The notes beneath the pieces were generated by a model. It saw only the letters and a program-made list of their open reading frames with translations. It made no database searches and was not told the origin of the DNA. This document shows, piece by piece, positions 35,173 to 43,605 of a DNA stretch of 64,000 bases (the stretch's first letter is position 1; each line of letters opens with the position of its first letter). Both the position numbers and the translations under genes were made by a program. The DNA is from Actinoplanes sp. TBRC 11911 (lineage in GTDB: Bacteria; Actinomycetota; Actinomycetes; Mycobacteriales; Micromonosporaceae). The stretch is from positions 40,586-104,585 of the forward strand of contig NZ_JABBNC010000038.1 of assembly GCF_012933445.1 (NCBI RefSeq), given 5' to 3'.

Positions 35173-35239
35173 GTTGATGAGTTCGGACTTCGGTCGCCGC
35201 CGGCGAAGCCGTCGTCGAGCGCAGTCCGAACTCATCAAC
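35173..35239. repeat. 17-bp perfect inverted repeat
   Basis: The arms 35173-35189 (GTTGATGAGTTCGGACT) and 35223-35239 are exact complements around a 33-base GC-rich spacer that has its own small stem. The repeat starts about 30 bases past the ABC permease stop, so it may act as that operon's terminator. Its lower GC content than the surroundings also allows a remnant of a small mobile element. Confidence 0.6.
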
Positions 35240-35269
35240 TCTCAGCGGCGCACGGGCGATCGAGCGTGG

Positions 35270-35950
35270 CTAGCTCAGTGTGCGTCGCAAACGGCCGTAG
35301 CCGGTCAAGGCCACCGCACACCAGGCCAGTGCCCAGACGCACAGGAGCAGCAGCGTGGCCGCGGGCGGGACGGTGTCGCCGTTCAGGTCGCGGGCCGTGG
35401 CCATCACCGGGGGCACCAGCCACGGCGCGAACGAGCCGCTCAGTCCCAGGATCACCACCAGGACCGTGGACACCACCAGCACGGACACCCCGACCAGCGC
35501 GGACCGGGTGACCGCGCGGCTGGCCAGCGCGCCCAGCGCGACCGCGGGCGGCACCGCGAGCAGGTGGGCCAGGATGCCGAGCAGCGTGCCGCCGACCGGG
35601 TCCTTGGTCGTGTCGATCGCGGTGAACAGCCACGGGGTGCCCATCGCTAGCACGCAGACCGCCAGGGCCAGCAGCGTGGCGGTCAGCAGGCCGGCGACCG
35701 CTTCGCGACGGGCTCCCGCGGCGACCCGGGCCAGGCGGCGCTGCACGTCCGGCTCGGTGTCCAGCACGAGCTTGGTCTGCCAGGCCAGGACCGGGAAGAG
35801 GGCGGCGGCGGAGTAGCCGTACGCGGCGGCGGCCGGGGACGCTCCCCCGCCATAGATGACCGCCAGCACGACCAGGAACGCGATCAAGGGCGGAAGGGCG
35901 CGCCCGCCACGGGTGAACCCGGCGAGGCGCATCCGGACCAGGGCGCTCAT
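35270..35950 (-). CDS. ABC transporter membrane subunit (putative)
   Basis: The 226-residue protein has five to six hydrophobic helices. It opens with MSALVRMRLAGFTRGGRALP, a basic start typical of ABC-2-type permeases without a cleaved signal. It lies 83 bases after an ATP-binding protein on the same strand, and the two most likely form one exporter. Substrate is unknown. The pair interrupts the rplA-rplJ neighbourhood. Confidence 0.75.
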   Translation of the reverse strand: MSALVRMRLAGFTRGGRALPPLIAFLVVLAVIYGGGASPAAAAYGYSAAALFPVLAWQTKLVLDTEPDVQRRLARVAAGARREAVAGLLTATLLALAVCVLAMGTPWLFTAIDTTKDPVGGTLLGILAHLLAVPPAVALGALASRAVTRSALVGVSVLVVSTVLVVILGLSGSFAPWLVPPVMATARDLNGDTVPPAATLLLLCVWALAWCAVALTGYGRLRRTLS

Positions 35951-36033
35951 CGACGAGCCGCCGGCATCGAAACGATCATCGGCGAGCCTCGGGTGTCCGG
36001 ACGATCATCGGTGAGCCCCCAGCCGAGCGGTGG

Positions 36034-36819
36034 TCATCGGGGCACCTCGGGCGTCCGGGGCGCGGCGGGGTCGCGTACGGCAAGGACGCGGTGACCGGCG
36101 GCACGCAGATGGACCACCGCCCGGTCGGCGTCGGTCCGGCGGACCGCGACCTCCACGATCACCTCATCCGGCTCAGGCTTTGCGATCTGGTGCGGCGCGG
36201 GCGTCTCGTGCACCTCGGCGTTCTCCACCCGCCAGTGGGTCGCGTCGGGCAGGTTGGTGATCTCGCCGCGGTGATCGCTGACCAGGACCATGCCGCCGGC
36301 CTCGGTCACCTCGGCGACGATCTGCGGGATGAGGGTGCGGGCGACCGCGTCGAGGCCCTCCCACGGCTCGTCGAGCACCAGCAGGCCGGGCGGGTCGAGC
36401 AGGGCCTGGGCGAGGCCGACCTTCTGCGCGGTGCCCTTGGAGAGGTCGGCGAGGCGGGTGCCGGTGTGCTCGGTGAGGAGCAGTCGCTCGATCCAGGCGT
36501 CGACCACCGTGTGGTCGCAGATGCCGCGGATCTCCGCCATGCGGGACAGGTATTGCCGCGTCGTGAACGGCTGGTCGGCGGGGAAACGCTCGGGAACCCA
36601 GCCGACGACTCGGGGACGGTGCCGGACGGTGCCCCGGACCGGCGTCAGCACCCCGGCGGCCAGCTGCAGGAGCGTCGACTTGCCGGCGCCGTTACGGCCC
36701 AGCACGACGACGGTCTCGCCGGGGCGGACGCTGACGTTGACGGCCCGCAGTGTCCAGGGGCCGCGACGGGCGTACCGGAACCAAAGATCGTCGGTCTTGA
36801 TTGGCCCCGCTGATCGCAC
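36034..36819 (-). CDS. ABC transporter ATP-binding protein
   Basis: The 261-residue ATPase has a Walker A motif (GRNGAGKST), a signature-type motif LSKGTAQKVGLAQAL, and Walker B LLVLDEPWEGLD with the catalytic glutamate. An H-loop follows (VSDHRG). The C-terminal 60 residues form an extra domain. The start is GTG at 36819. It is separated from rplA by the 36840-36868 terminator, so it needs its own promoter. It pairs with the permease at 35270. Confidence 0.9.
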   Translation of the reverse strand: MRSAGPIKTDDLWFRYARRGPWTLRAVNVSVRPGETVVVLGRNGAGKSTLLQLAAGVLTPVRGTVRHRPRVVGWVPERFPADQPFTTRQYLSRMAEIRGICDHTVVDAWIERLLLTEHTGTRLADLSKGTAQKVGLAQALLDPPGLLVLDEPWEGLDAVARTLIPQIVAEVTEAGGMVLVSDHRGEITNLPDATHWRVENAEVHETPAPHQIAKPEPDEVIVEVAVRRTDADRAVVHLRAAGHRVLAVRDPAAPRTPEVPR

Positions 36820-36839
36820 GCCGGAAGCCTGCCACAGGA

Positions 36840-36868
36840 AAGGCCCCCGGGATGTCCCCGAGGGCCTT
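36840..36868 (-). terminator. Terminator after rplA
   Basis: On the minus strand AAGGCCCTCGGGG pairs with TCCCGGGGGCCTT (about 13 bp with G-T pairs, tiny loop), followed by TTCCTGT. It lies 19 bases past the rplA stop. Confidence 0.75.
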
Positions 36869-36887
36869 GGAAAAACCTGTGAGGCGA

Positions 36888-37598
36888 TCAGGCCTCGGCG
36901 CCGCGGAGGCCCTTCACCACGTTCGGGTCGACCGGCACGCCGGGGCCCATGGTGGTGGTGACGGTGATCTTCCGGAGGTACTTGCCCTTGGCCGCGGACG
37001 GCTTGGCACGCAGCACCTCGTCGAGGACCGCCGCGTAGTTGTCCACGAGCTGGTCCTCGGAGAAGGACGCCTTGCCGATGATCAGGTGCAGGTTCGAGTG
37101 CTTGTCCACCCGGAAGGTGATCTTGCCGCCCTTGATCTCGTTGATCGCCTTGGTCACGTCCATGGTGACCGTGCCGGTCTTCGGGTTGGGCATGAGGCCG
37201 CGCGGGCCCAGGATCCGGGCGATCCGGCCGATCTTGGCCATCTGGTCCGGGGTGGCGATCGCCGCGTCGAAGTCGAGCCAGCCGCCCTGGATGCGGGCCA
37301 CCAGCTCGTCGGTGCCGACCTCGTCGGCACCGGCCGCGACGGCCTCGTCGGCCTTCGCACCCTGCGCGAAGACGATCACGCGGGCGGTCTTGCCGGTGCC
37401 GTGCGGCAGGTTGACCGTGCCGCGGACCATCTGGTCGGCCTTACGCGGGTCGACGCCCAGCCGCATCGCGACCTCGACGGTCGCGTCGAACTTGCTGGGG
37501 TTGGTGTCCTTGGCGAGCTTGATCGCGTCGTTCGGCTCGTACAGCTTGTCGGTGTCGATCTGCTCGGCCGCCTTGCGGTAGCCCTTGCCATGCTTCAT
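36888..37598 (-). CDS. rplA: 50S ribosomal protein L1
   Basis: The 236-residue protein forms the mobile L1 stalk that moves deacylated tRNA out of the E site. The signature RLGVDPRKADQMVRGTVNLP and the RNA-binding region LGPRGLMPNPKTGTV are complete. AGGAG nine bases before the ATG supports the start. Its usual upstream partner rplK is missing: nusG ends only 66 bases upstream. Confidence 0.97.
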   Translation of the reverse strand: MKHGKGYRKAAEQIDTDKLYEPNDAIKLAKDTNPSKFDATVEVAMRLGVDPRKADQMVRGTVNLPHGTGKTARVIVFAQGAKADEAVAAGADEVGTDELVARIQGGWLDFDAAIATPDQMAKIGRIARILGPRGLMPNPKTGTVTMDVTKAINEIKGGKITFRVDKHSNLHLIIGKASFSEDQLVDNYAAVLDEVLRAKPSAAKGKYLRKITVTTTMGPGVPVDPNVVKGLRGAEA

Positions 37599-37624
37599 TA
37601 CTGATTACTCCTGTGGTAATTGGC

Positions 37625-37646
37625 GGGACGCGCTTGGCCGCGTCCC
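37625..37646 (-). promoter_or_regulatory. Hairpin in the nusG-rplA gap
   Basis: An 8-bp perfect stem (GGGACGCG with its complement) and 6-base loop lies in the 66-base gap that replaces the usual rplK position. No T run follows, so transcription is likely to continue into rplA. Confidence 0.5.
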
Positions 37647-37664
37647 TCCCACTGACGTGCTTTG

Positions 37665-38432
37665 TCAGATCTTGGTGACCTGGTTGAAGTTCAGCTCCAC
37701 CGGCGTCTCACGGCCGAAGATGGAGACCAGAACCTTCAACTTCTGCTGGTCGGCATTAATTTCACTGATCGAGGCCGGCAGCGACGCGAACGCGCCGTCG
37801 GTGACCGTGACCGAGTCGCCCACCTCGAAGTCCAGCACCTTGATCTCGGGCTTGGCCTTCTTCTCCTCGGTCTCGACGGCCGGGGCGAGCCACTTGAGCA
37901 CCTCATCCAGCGAGAGCGGGGCCGGCCGGTCGACGCGGTCGGTGGCGCCCACGAAGCCGGTCACGCCGGGCGTGTTGCGCACGCACGAGTACGACTCGGG
38001 GGTCAGATCCATCCGGACCAGGATGTAGCCGGGGAACACCTTGTTCTGAACCTGGACCCGCTTGCCGCTCTTGACCTCGACCTCTTCGCGGGTCGGCACC
38101 TCGACCTGGAAGATGAAATCCTCCATGTCGAGGCTGGTGATGCGGGTCTCGAGGTTCGTCTTGACCTTGTTCTCATACCCGGCGTAGGAGTGCACGACGT
38201 ACCAGTCGCCCGGCGCGTAGCGCAGCTTCTGCCGCAGCTCCTGCACCGGGTCGAAGTCGTCGTCGTCGGCGTCGTGCACCGCCGCCGGCTCCTCCACCGC
38301 GGTGGCCGGCTCCGGCGCGGCGGCCGTCTCCTGCTCTTGCGGAGCGGCCTCGACCGACTCGTCGTTTTCCGCCGTAGCCACCGACGACTGTTCGTCGGCC
38401 GACTGCGCGGTCTCGTCGTCGTACTCAGGCAC
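37665..38432 (-). CDS. nusG: Transcription termination/antitermination protein NusG
   Basis: The 255-residue protein has an acidic Ala/Glu-rich N-terminal extension of about 85 residues, then the NGN domain that binds RNA polymerase (GDWYVVHSYAGYENKVKTNL, PGYILVRM). The C-terminal KOW domain (FEVGDSVTVTDGAFASLPAS) contacts Rho or S10. The start is GTG at 38432. It lies 47 bases after secE. The extended N-terminus is usual in actinobacteria. Confidence 0.97.
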   Translation of the reverse strand: MPEYDDETAQSADEQSSVATAENDESVEAAPQEQETAAAPEPATAVEEPAAVHDADDDDFDPVQELRQKLRYAPGDWYVVHSYAGYENKVKTNLETRITSLDMEDFIFQVEVPTREEVEVKSGKRVQVQNKVFPGYILVRMDLTPESYSCVRNTPGVTGFVGATDRVDRPAPLSLDEVLKWLAPAVETEEKKAKPEIKVLDFEVGDSVTVTDGAFASLPASISEINADQQKLKVLVSIFGRETPVELNFNQVTKI

Positions 38433-38479
38433 GCTCGCTCACTTCCAGCTAAGACTTTGACACAGGGACGCCCGGCGGC

Positions 38480-38872
38480 TCAGTTCCCGCCGAACGCCCA
38501 GAGGATGGCCTTTCCGAACCCGAGGTCCAGGAAGCCCACGATGGCCGTCATGATCGACACGAAGACGATCACGATGGTCGTGTAGGTCAGCAGCTCCTTG
38601 CGCGTCGGCCAGATGACCTTACGCAGCTCACTGACGACCTCACGGAAGAAACCACCGATGCGGCCGAATAATCCGGTCCGGCGGACCTGCTTCTTCGCCT
38701 TGGGGCTGCCGGAGTCTTTGGTGCGCTCGCGCACGGCGACCCCGCCACGGCTTACCGGCTCGTCGTCGTCGGTCTCGTCGCCGGCCGTCTCATCGTCCTC
38801 GACGGCGTCGTCGTCGAACACCTCGTCGTCGGCCGGGTCACCGGCGTCACCGGGTCGGTTCCTCTCGGCCAT
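38480..38872 (-). CDS. secE: Preprotein translocase subunit SecE
   Basis: The protein is 130 residues from ATG 38872 (MAERNRPGDAGDPADDEVFD). An upstream ATG at 38890 would add six residues. GAGG five bases before 38872 favours the shorter form. A long acidic N-terminus precedes the conserved amphipathic region FFREVVSELRKVIWPTRKEL and one membrane helix. SecE clamps the SecY channel. It lies in the secE-nusG operon. Confidence 0.95.
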   Translation of the reverse strand: MAERNRPGDAGDPADDEVFDDDAVEDDETAGDETDDDEPVSRGGVAVRERTKDSGSPKAKKQVRRTGLFGRIGGFFREVVSELRKVIWPTRKELLTYTTIVIVFVSIMTAIVGFLDLGFGKAILWAFGGN

Positions 38873-38975
38873 GGCGCCCTCTTCCGTCATCGATGGATGG
38901 TCCCCATCGGCGCCCGATCAGTGCGCGGGGGTCGTGCGTTCCGCGCACCGGGCGGGCACGTCTGGGAGGTTTGCG

Positions 38976-39048
<73 letters not shown>

Positions 39049-39160
39049 GTGCGGGGCCGATCGTCTCCTCGCACGGGCTGTTAGGCGCAGCCGTGCTCGG
39101 AGGGTCACTGCCCCACGGCGCACCAGTGTACGGGTTGACGGGTGGTTAGCCCAACCCGCC

Positions 39161-39556
39161 CTACCGCTTCCTGATGATCGCTTGCGCCATCGACAGAACT
39201 TTCTCGCCGTTGCACGTGGCGGTCAGGACGATTTTGGTGTTTCCGTCCGGGGTGGTGTCGCGAACCTGGCCGGTCACGACGACCTCGGTGCCCTCGTCGG
39301 TGTCCGGCACCGGGACCGGGCGGGCGAACCGCACGCTGTACTCCACGACCGCGTGCGCGGCGCCCGCGTAGGCGGTGACGGCCCGGCCCACGAGGGCCAT
39401 GGTGAACATGCCGTGGGCGATGACGCTGGGCAGCCCGAGGTCCACGGCGGCGCGGTCGCTCCAGTGGATCGGGTTGAAGTCGCCCGAGGCGCCCGCGTAG
39501 CGGATCAGGTCGGCGCGGGTCACCCGGAAGGTCTGCGGCTCGAGGGTCTCACTCAC
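39161..39556 (-). CDS. hadB: MaoC-family (3R)-hydroxyacyl dehydratase subunit (HadB-like)
   Basis: The 131-residue hot-dog-fold protein has the hydratase-2 motif (GASGDFNPIHWSD, with Asp and His as catalytic residues). It pairs with the upstream HadA-like subunit to form a (3R)-hydroxyacyl-ACP dehydratase of fatty-acid synthesis. The GTG start overlaps the hadA stop as GTGA. In mycobacteria the same position holds hadABC. Here no hadC is present. Confidence 0.85.
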   Translation of the reverse strand: MSETLEPQTFRVTRADLIRYAGASGDFNPIHWSDRAAVDLGLPSVIAHGMFTMALVGRAVTAYAGAAHAVVEYSVRFARPVPVPDTDEGTEVVVTGQVRDTTPDGNTKIVLTATCNGEKVLSMAQAIIRKR

Positions 39557-40005
39557 TGTTCGTCCGCCCTTTGCACGAGCTTGGACCAGACCGTGACGAT
39601 CGGGTCGCCGCTCGCGTCGGTGACCTCGGAGCGGGTGGTGACGAAGTCCTGCCCGGCCCGCGAGGTGATCGTCTCGACCGAGTTCACGCAGACCAGCGCG
39701 TCGCCGGCGACCACCGGGCGGGTGTAGGCGAACCTCTGCTCGCCGTGCAGCACGCGCTCGAAGTCCATACCGAGGGCGGGATCGTCGATGATCTGCCGCC
39801 GGCTGGAATCCAGCGTCACCACGATCGGGAAGGTCGGCGGGGCCACCACGTCGGCGTAGCCGAGCGCACGCGCCGCCTCGGGGTCGTAGTGCTCCGGCTC
39901 GGTGGCGCCGACGGCGCGGGCGAACTCGCGGATCTTCTCGCGACCGACCTGATAGGGCTCGGTAGGCGGCCAGGTGCGGCCGACAAAGGACTGGTCAAGG
40001 GACAT
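39553..40005 (-). CDS. hadA: MaoC-like dehydratase partner subunit (HadA-like)
   Basis: The protein is 150 residues from ATG 40005 (MSLDQSFVGRTWPPTEPYQV). Upstream codons in the frame belong to rpmG. It resembles the N-terminal, non-catalytic hot-dog half of FAS1-type dehydratases (VVAPPTFPIVVTL, LHGEQRFAYTRPVVAGDAL). It most likely forms a heterodimer with HadB encoded directly after it. Confidence 0.85.
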   Translation of the reverse strand: MSLDQSFVGRTWPPTEPYQVGREKIREFARAVGATEPEHYDPEAARALGYADVVAPPTFPIVVTLDSSRRQIIDDPALGMDFERVLHGEQRFAYTRPVVAGDALVCVNSVETITSRAGQDFVTTRSEVTDASGDPIVTVWSKLVQRADEQ

Positions 40006-40067
40006 GGGCCACAAACTACTCTGCGCCGCCCGGAGGACCGGACGGCGCAGGGAGTGGATGCGTTTGA

Positions 40068-40235
40068 TCAGCGAGTTTCGCGGTGCAGGGTGTGCCGGCC
40101 GTCCCGCGGGCAGAACTTCTTCAGCTCGATGCGGTCGGGGTCGTTGCGCCGGTTCTTGCGGGTGATGTAGTTCCGCTCCTTGCACTCCGTGCACGCCAGG
40201 GTGATCTTCGGACGTACGTCGGTCGCCTTGGCCAC
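40068..40235 (-). CDS. rpmG: 50S ribosomal protein L33
   Basis: The GTG start at 40235 gives 55 residues (MAKATDVRPKITLACTECKE). It has one CxxC pair at the N-terminus and a single Cys followed by Arg/Asp/His at the C-terminal site (FCPRDGRH), so zinc binding may be partial. It is followed by hadA, the same order as mycobacterial rpmG2-hadA. Confidence 0.93.
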   Translation of the reverse strand: MAKATDVRPKITLACTECKERNYITRKNRRNDPDRIELKKFCPRDGRHTLHRETR

Positions 40236-40340
40236 GACGGATGCCTTCCTGCTAACGGGATTACGTAACGACCAGCCAGCATATCCGGGCTGGAGGCCGA
40301 CATGCAAAGTGGGACCCCGGGCTGGGATCCCTCTAGCAAG

Positions 40341-40413
40341 TAGCGGTGGCCGGACTTGAACCGGCGACACAACGATTATGAGCCGTTTGCTCTGCCAACT
40401 GAGCTACACCGCC
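40341..40413 (-). tRNA. tRNA-Met (anticodon CAT, elongator type)
   Basis: This is a 73-base cloverleaf. The acceptor GGCGGTG pairs with CACCGCT (one G-T pair), the D arm is GCTC/GAGC, the anticodon loop is CTCATAA, and the T arm is GCCGG/CCGGC. A paired first acceptor base argues for elongator rather than initiator. CCA is not encoded. Confidence 0.95.
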
Positions 40414-40458
40414 GCGCCAGGCAAGCCCATCACCAACGGCGGGGAACGCACCCGGAAG

Positions 40459-40531
40459 AGCCCCCTTACGGAATCGAACCGTAGACCTTCTCCTTACCAT
40501 GGAGACGCTCTGCCGACTGAGCTAAGGGGGC
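40459..40531 (-). tRNA. tRNA-Thr (anticodon GGT)
   Basis: This is a 73-base cloverleaf. The acceptor GCCCCCT pairs with AGGGGGC, the anticodon stem TCTCC/GGAGA closes loop ATGGTAA with anticodon GGT, and the T arm TACGG/CCGTA has TTCGATT. It lies upstream of tRNA-Met on the same strand. Confidence 0.96.
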
Positions 40532-40625
40532 TTGCGCGCGATTCCTCGCTTGCTGCGCAGGGAACAGCCTACACGGCCGGTTGGCGGGGGTGAAATCGGA
40601 TCCCCGAGTCTCGGAAAGATCCTGA

Positions 40626-43145
40626 TCAGATCACCGCGCGGAGCCTCCGGACCTCTCCGGCGGGGGTCGATTCGGGCTCGGTCTGAGCGTTGAACCAGGC
40701 CTCCAGGCGCTCGTACGGGAGGGGGCGGCTGAACAGATAGCCCTGGCCGATCTCGCAGCCCATCTCCTCCAGCAGCTCGAGGGTGAGCTCGCTTTCCACG
40801 CCCTCGGCGACCACGGTGAGCCCGAATTCCCGGGACAGGCTGATCACCGCGCGCACGATCGCGAGGTCGCCGGAGTCGGTCGCCATGCCCTGCACGAAGC
40901 TGTCGTCGATCTTCACCTCGTGCACCGGCCACTGCCGCAGATAGGACAGCGAGGACGCGCCGGTGCCGAAGTCGTCCACGCTGAGCCGGACGCCGAGGTC
41001 GCGCAGCCGGTACAGCGTCGGCAGCACCCGCTCGATGTCGTTCAGCATGCCCGGCTCGGAGATCTCGAAGGTCACCTGCGCGGCGGCCACCCCGTACCGG
41101 GTGAGCATCTCGGCCACCTGATCGGGGAAGCGCGAGTCCAGCAGCGTACGGACCGAGAGGTTGATCGCGATGGACAGTGGCCGGTCGGCGTCGGCCCACT
41201 CACGACACCGGCGCAGGCCCTCGCTGAGCACCACCTCGGTCAGCCGGGACAGCTGGCCGGTGTGCTCGGCGACCGCCACGAAGTCCTCCGGGGCGACCTC
41301 GCCGTGCGCCGGGTGCTGCCAGCGGGCCAGGCACTCGACGCCGACCAGGTGACGGTCGGCGAGCGTGACCTTGGGCTGGAAGTAGACCTCCAGGTCGCCG
41401 TCGTCGAGGGCCTGACGCAGGTCGGCCGCGATGCCCAGACGGCGCACGGCGCGCGACTCCAGCGCGGGGTGGAACAGCTGGACGCCGTACGGGAGGACCT
41501 TGGCGGCGTTGGCGGCGAGCTCGGCCCGTTGCAGCAGCGTCTCCGGATCGGACCCGTGGTCGGGATAGACCGAGACGCCGACCGCGGTGTCGAGATCGAG
41601 GGTGAGCTTCTCGACCGTCATCGGGCCGCGCATCTGCTCGCGCATGGCCGTCGCCAGCTCGACCGTCGCGTCGATGCTCGCGGCGCGCAGCGTCACCACG
41701 AACTCGTCGCCGCCGATCCGGCCGACCAGCGCGCCCGGGTCGGCGATGCCGCGCAGCCGGCGGGCCACCTCGGCGAGCAGCTGGTTGCCGGCCGCGTGGC
41801 CCATCGACTCGTTCACGTCGCGCTGGCCGTCCACGTCGAACAGCAGGACCGCGACCACCTCGTCCTCGGCCCGGACCTTCACCGACTCGGCGAGCGCGTC
41901 GGTGATCCGCCGCCGGTTCGGCAGGGTGGTGAGCCGGTCGTGGTACGCGTCGTAGCGCAGCCGGTCGACCAGCCGCGAGTTTTCCACCGCGACCGCGGCA
42001 TGCGCGGCGATGGTCTCGAGCACCTGGACGTCCGCGTCCCGGAACGTGCTGCCGTCGGCGAGCCGGTTGACCACCTCGAGCGTGCCGATCGTGGTCTGCC
42101 CGGAGCGCAGCGGGACGACGATCGCGTCCTTGGTCTTCGCCTCGCGCAGGGTGGGCCGCAGATCCTCGGTCCCGGCGAAGCGGGCACCCACCGCGATCGT
42201 GCGGGCCTCGGCGATCGCCCGCTCGCGCACGGCGATCGGGACCGGGGACAGATCGAGCAACGCCTCGTTGGCGACCTGCGCGGTGAGCAGCACCTCGGGG
42301 TGCCGGCCGGCGGGCGCGAGCCAGATCGTCGCGTACTCGGCACGCATCAGCACCTGGACCCGGCCGAGCAGCGCGTCGGCCAGGCCGTTGCCGCCCTCGT
42401 TGCGCACGGCCCGGGTGAGCTCGTAGACGTCGGCGAGGGTGCGGTGCTGGCGGAACAGTTCGGTGAACGAGCGGCGCACCAGGACCAGCACCACGAAGAG
42501 CACGAGCAGCGGGACGACGGCCCACATCGTGGCGTCGAGCGCGGCCAGGACGACCAGGCCGACCGCGACGTTGACGGCCGCGATCGCGAACATCGGCAGC
42601 CCGGTGCGCAGCGCGTCCTGAGCGGTACGAAGGTTCATCGCCACCGCCATCACGCCGGTGAGCGCGAGGAGTTCGACCAGCGTGCTGATCATGACGGCCG
42701 CGAACAGCACCGCACCGGCGACGGCACCGCTGTCGCGCACGTCCGGCAGGAAAGCCAGGAAGATCAGTGCCGCGGTGACACCAGCCGTCGATTTCGCGAG
42801 GTTGAACCACCGTTTGGTGGGCACCGCCGCGATGCGGAACTGTTTGATGAGGCTGGCCGCGCCGAGCGCCACGATGACCATCGGGGGCGGCAGGTAGAAG
42901 AACGCGAGGACCAGCGCGACCTCGGTGAGATAAATGTTGAACGCGGTGCGTCGCTGGAGTGTGAAGACGCCGAGGTACGAGATGACGAAGGCGCCGAACA
43001 GCGCCAGCCCGGGCAGCCAGGCCTCGTACCACCGGGGCTCGTTGACCCAGAAAGCAATGAAGGCGATGACCGTGAAGACGGCAAGCGGGCCGGTGATCAA
43101 CCAGGCGTATTCAGCCGATCGACCCCGCGTCGCTCGCCCGACCAT
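40626..43145 (-). CDS. Membrane-bound GAF-GGDEF-EAL cyclic-di-GMP protein
   Basis: The protein is 839 residues from ATG 43145, with GGGGGAG just upstream. GTG 43148 is also possible. The first 230 residues hold about seven to eight membrane helices. A GAF sensor follows (about 245-395), then a GGDEF domain with intact RIGGDEF and an EAL domain. The EAL signature reads ECL, but the other catalytic residues are present (FEISE, VDDFGTG, VKIDDSF, VAEGVES). It may both make and degrade cyclic-di-GMP. A tiny exported peptide gene lies directly upstream. Confidence 0.92.
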   Translation of the reverse strand: MVGRATRGRSAEYAWLITGPLAVFTVIAFIAFWVNEPRWYEAWLPGLALFGAFVISYLGVFTLQRRTAFNIYLTEVALVLAFFYLPPPMVIVALGAASLIKQFRIAAVPTKRWFNLAKSTAGVTAALIFLAFLPDVRDSGAVAGAVLFAAVMISTLVELLALTGVMAVAMNLRTAQDALRTGLPMFAIAAVNVAVGLVVLAALDATMWAVVPLLVLFVVLVLVRRSFTELFRQHRTLADVYELTRAVRNEGGNGLADALLGRVQVLMRAEYATIWLAPAGRHPEVLLTAQVANEALLDLSPVPIAVRERAIAEARTIAVGARFAGTEDLRPTLREAKTKDAIVVPLRSGQTTIGTLEVVNRLADGSTFRDADVQVLETIAAHAAVAVENSRLVDRLRYDAYHDRLTTLPNRRRITDALAESVKVRAEDEVVAVLLFDVDGQRDVNESMGHAAGNQLLAEVARRLRGIADPGALVGRIGGDEFVVTLRAASIDATVELATAMREQMRGPMTVEKLTLDLDTAVGVSVYPDHGSDPETLLQRAELAANAAKVLPYGVQLFHPALESRAVRRLGIAADLRQALDDGDLEVYFQPKVTLADRHLVGVECLARWQHPAHGEVAPEDFVAVAEHTGQLSRLTEVVLSEGLRRCREWADADRPLSIAINLSVRTLLDSRFPDQVAEMLTRYGVAAAQVTFEISEPGMLNDIERVLPTLYRLRDLGVRLSVDDFGTGASSLSYLRQWPVHEVKIDDSFVQGMATDSGDLAIVRAVISLSREFGLTVVAEGVESELTLELLEEMGCEIGQGYLFSRPLPYERLEAWFNAQTEPESTPAGEVRRLRAVI

Positions 43146-43201
43146 CACGCTCCCCCATCAATGAAGTGGCATGGCGACGAACAGCCCGTCGATGCGGACG
43201 A

Positions 43202-43345
43202 TCAGCCCCAGTCGGTAACCTGAGTGGTCGCCTGAACAGCCGCGGGCTGGGCACCGTCATGGTGTTGCTGCGCGCTCACTCCGCCGAGGATGGCGGCGAG
43301 CACGAAAACCAGGCCGGCCAGACGACCCAGCTTCCTTGCAGACAT
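43202..43345 (-). CDS. Small exported peptide (47 residues)
   Basis: The ATG at 43345 is preceded by AGGAG seven bases upstream. The product starts MSARKLGRLAGLVFVLAAIL and then has GGVSA before a polar tail of about 22 residues ending TTQVTDWG. The basic N-terminus, hydrophobic core and VSA site look like a cleaved Sec signal peptide, leaving a mature peptide of roughly 22 residues. Its stop lies 56 bases before the start of the cyclic-di-GMP gene on the same strand, so they are probably cotranscribed. Function is unknown. Confidence 0.6.
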   Translation of the reverse strand: MSARKLGRLAGLVFVLAAILGGVSAQQHHDGAQPAAVQATTQVTDWG

Positions 43346-43605
43346 GTGTCACTCCTGCGATGTATAACGCGCACCGGTGGGGGGTTCCATGATGGTGCCA
43401 CACGCGGTGTGCGACGGGGAGTCTTGACCTGCGCGTCGAAGACGCACATACCGAAATCCTGACCGAACGGTTGAGCCACTCGCCGAATTCGACCTCGCAG
43501 AATTGAGGGCTTTGGGCCCGATTTAAGCGGAGAAATGAGGGCGATTCGCGTCCAAATCGTCAAGCCGGCTTGACGTCAAGGCTGCCTGACGGGAAACTTT
43601 GCGGT

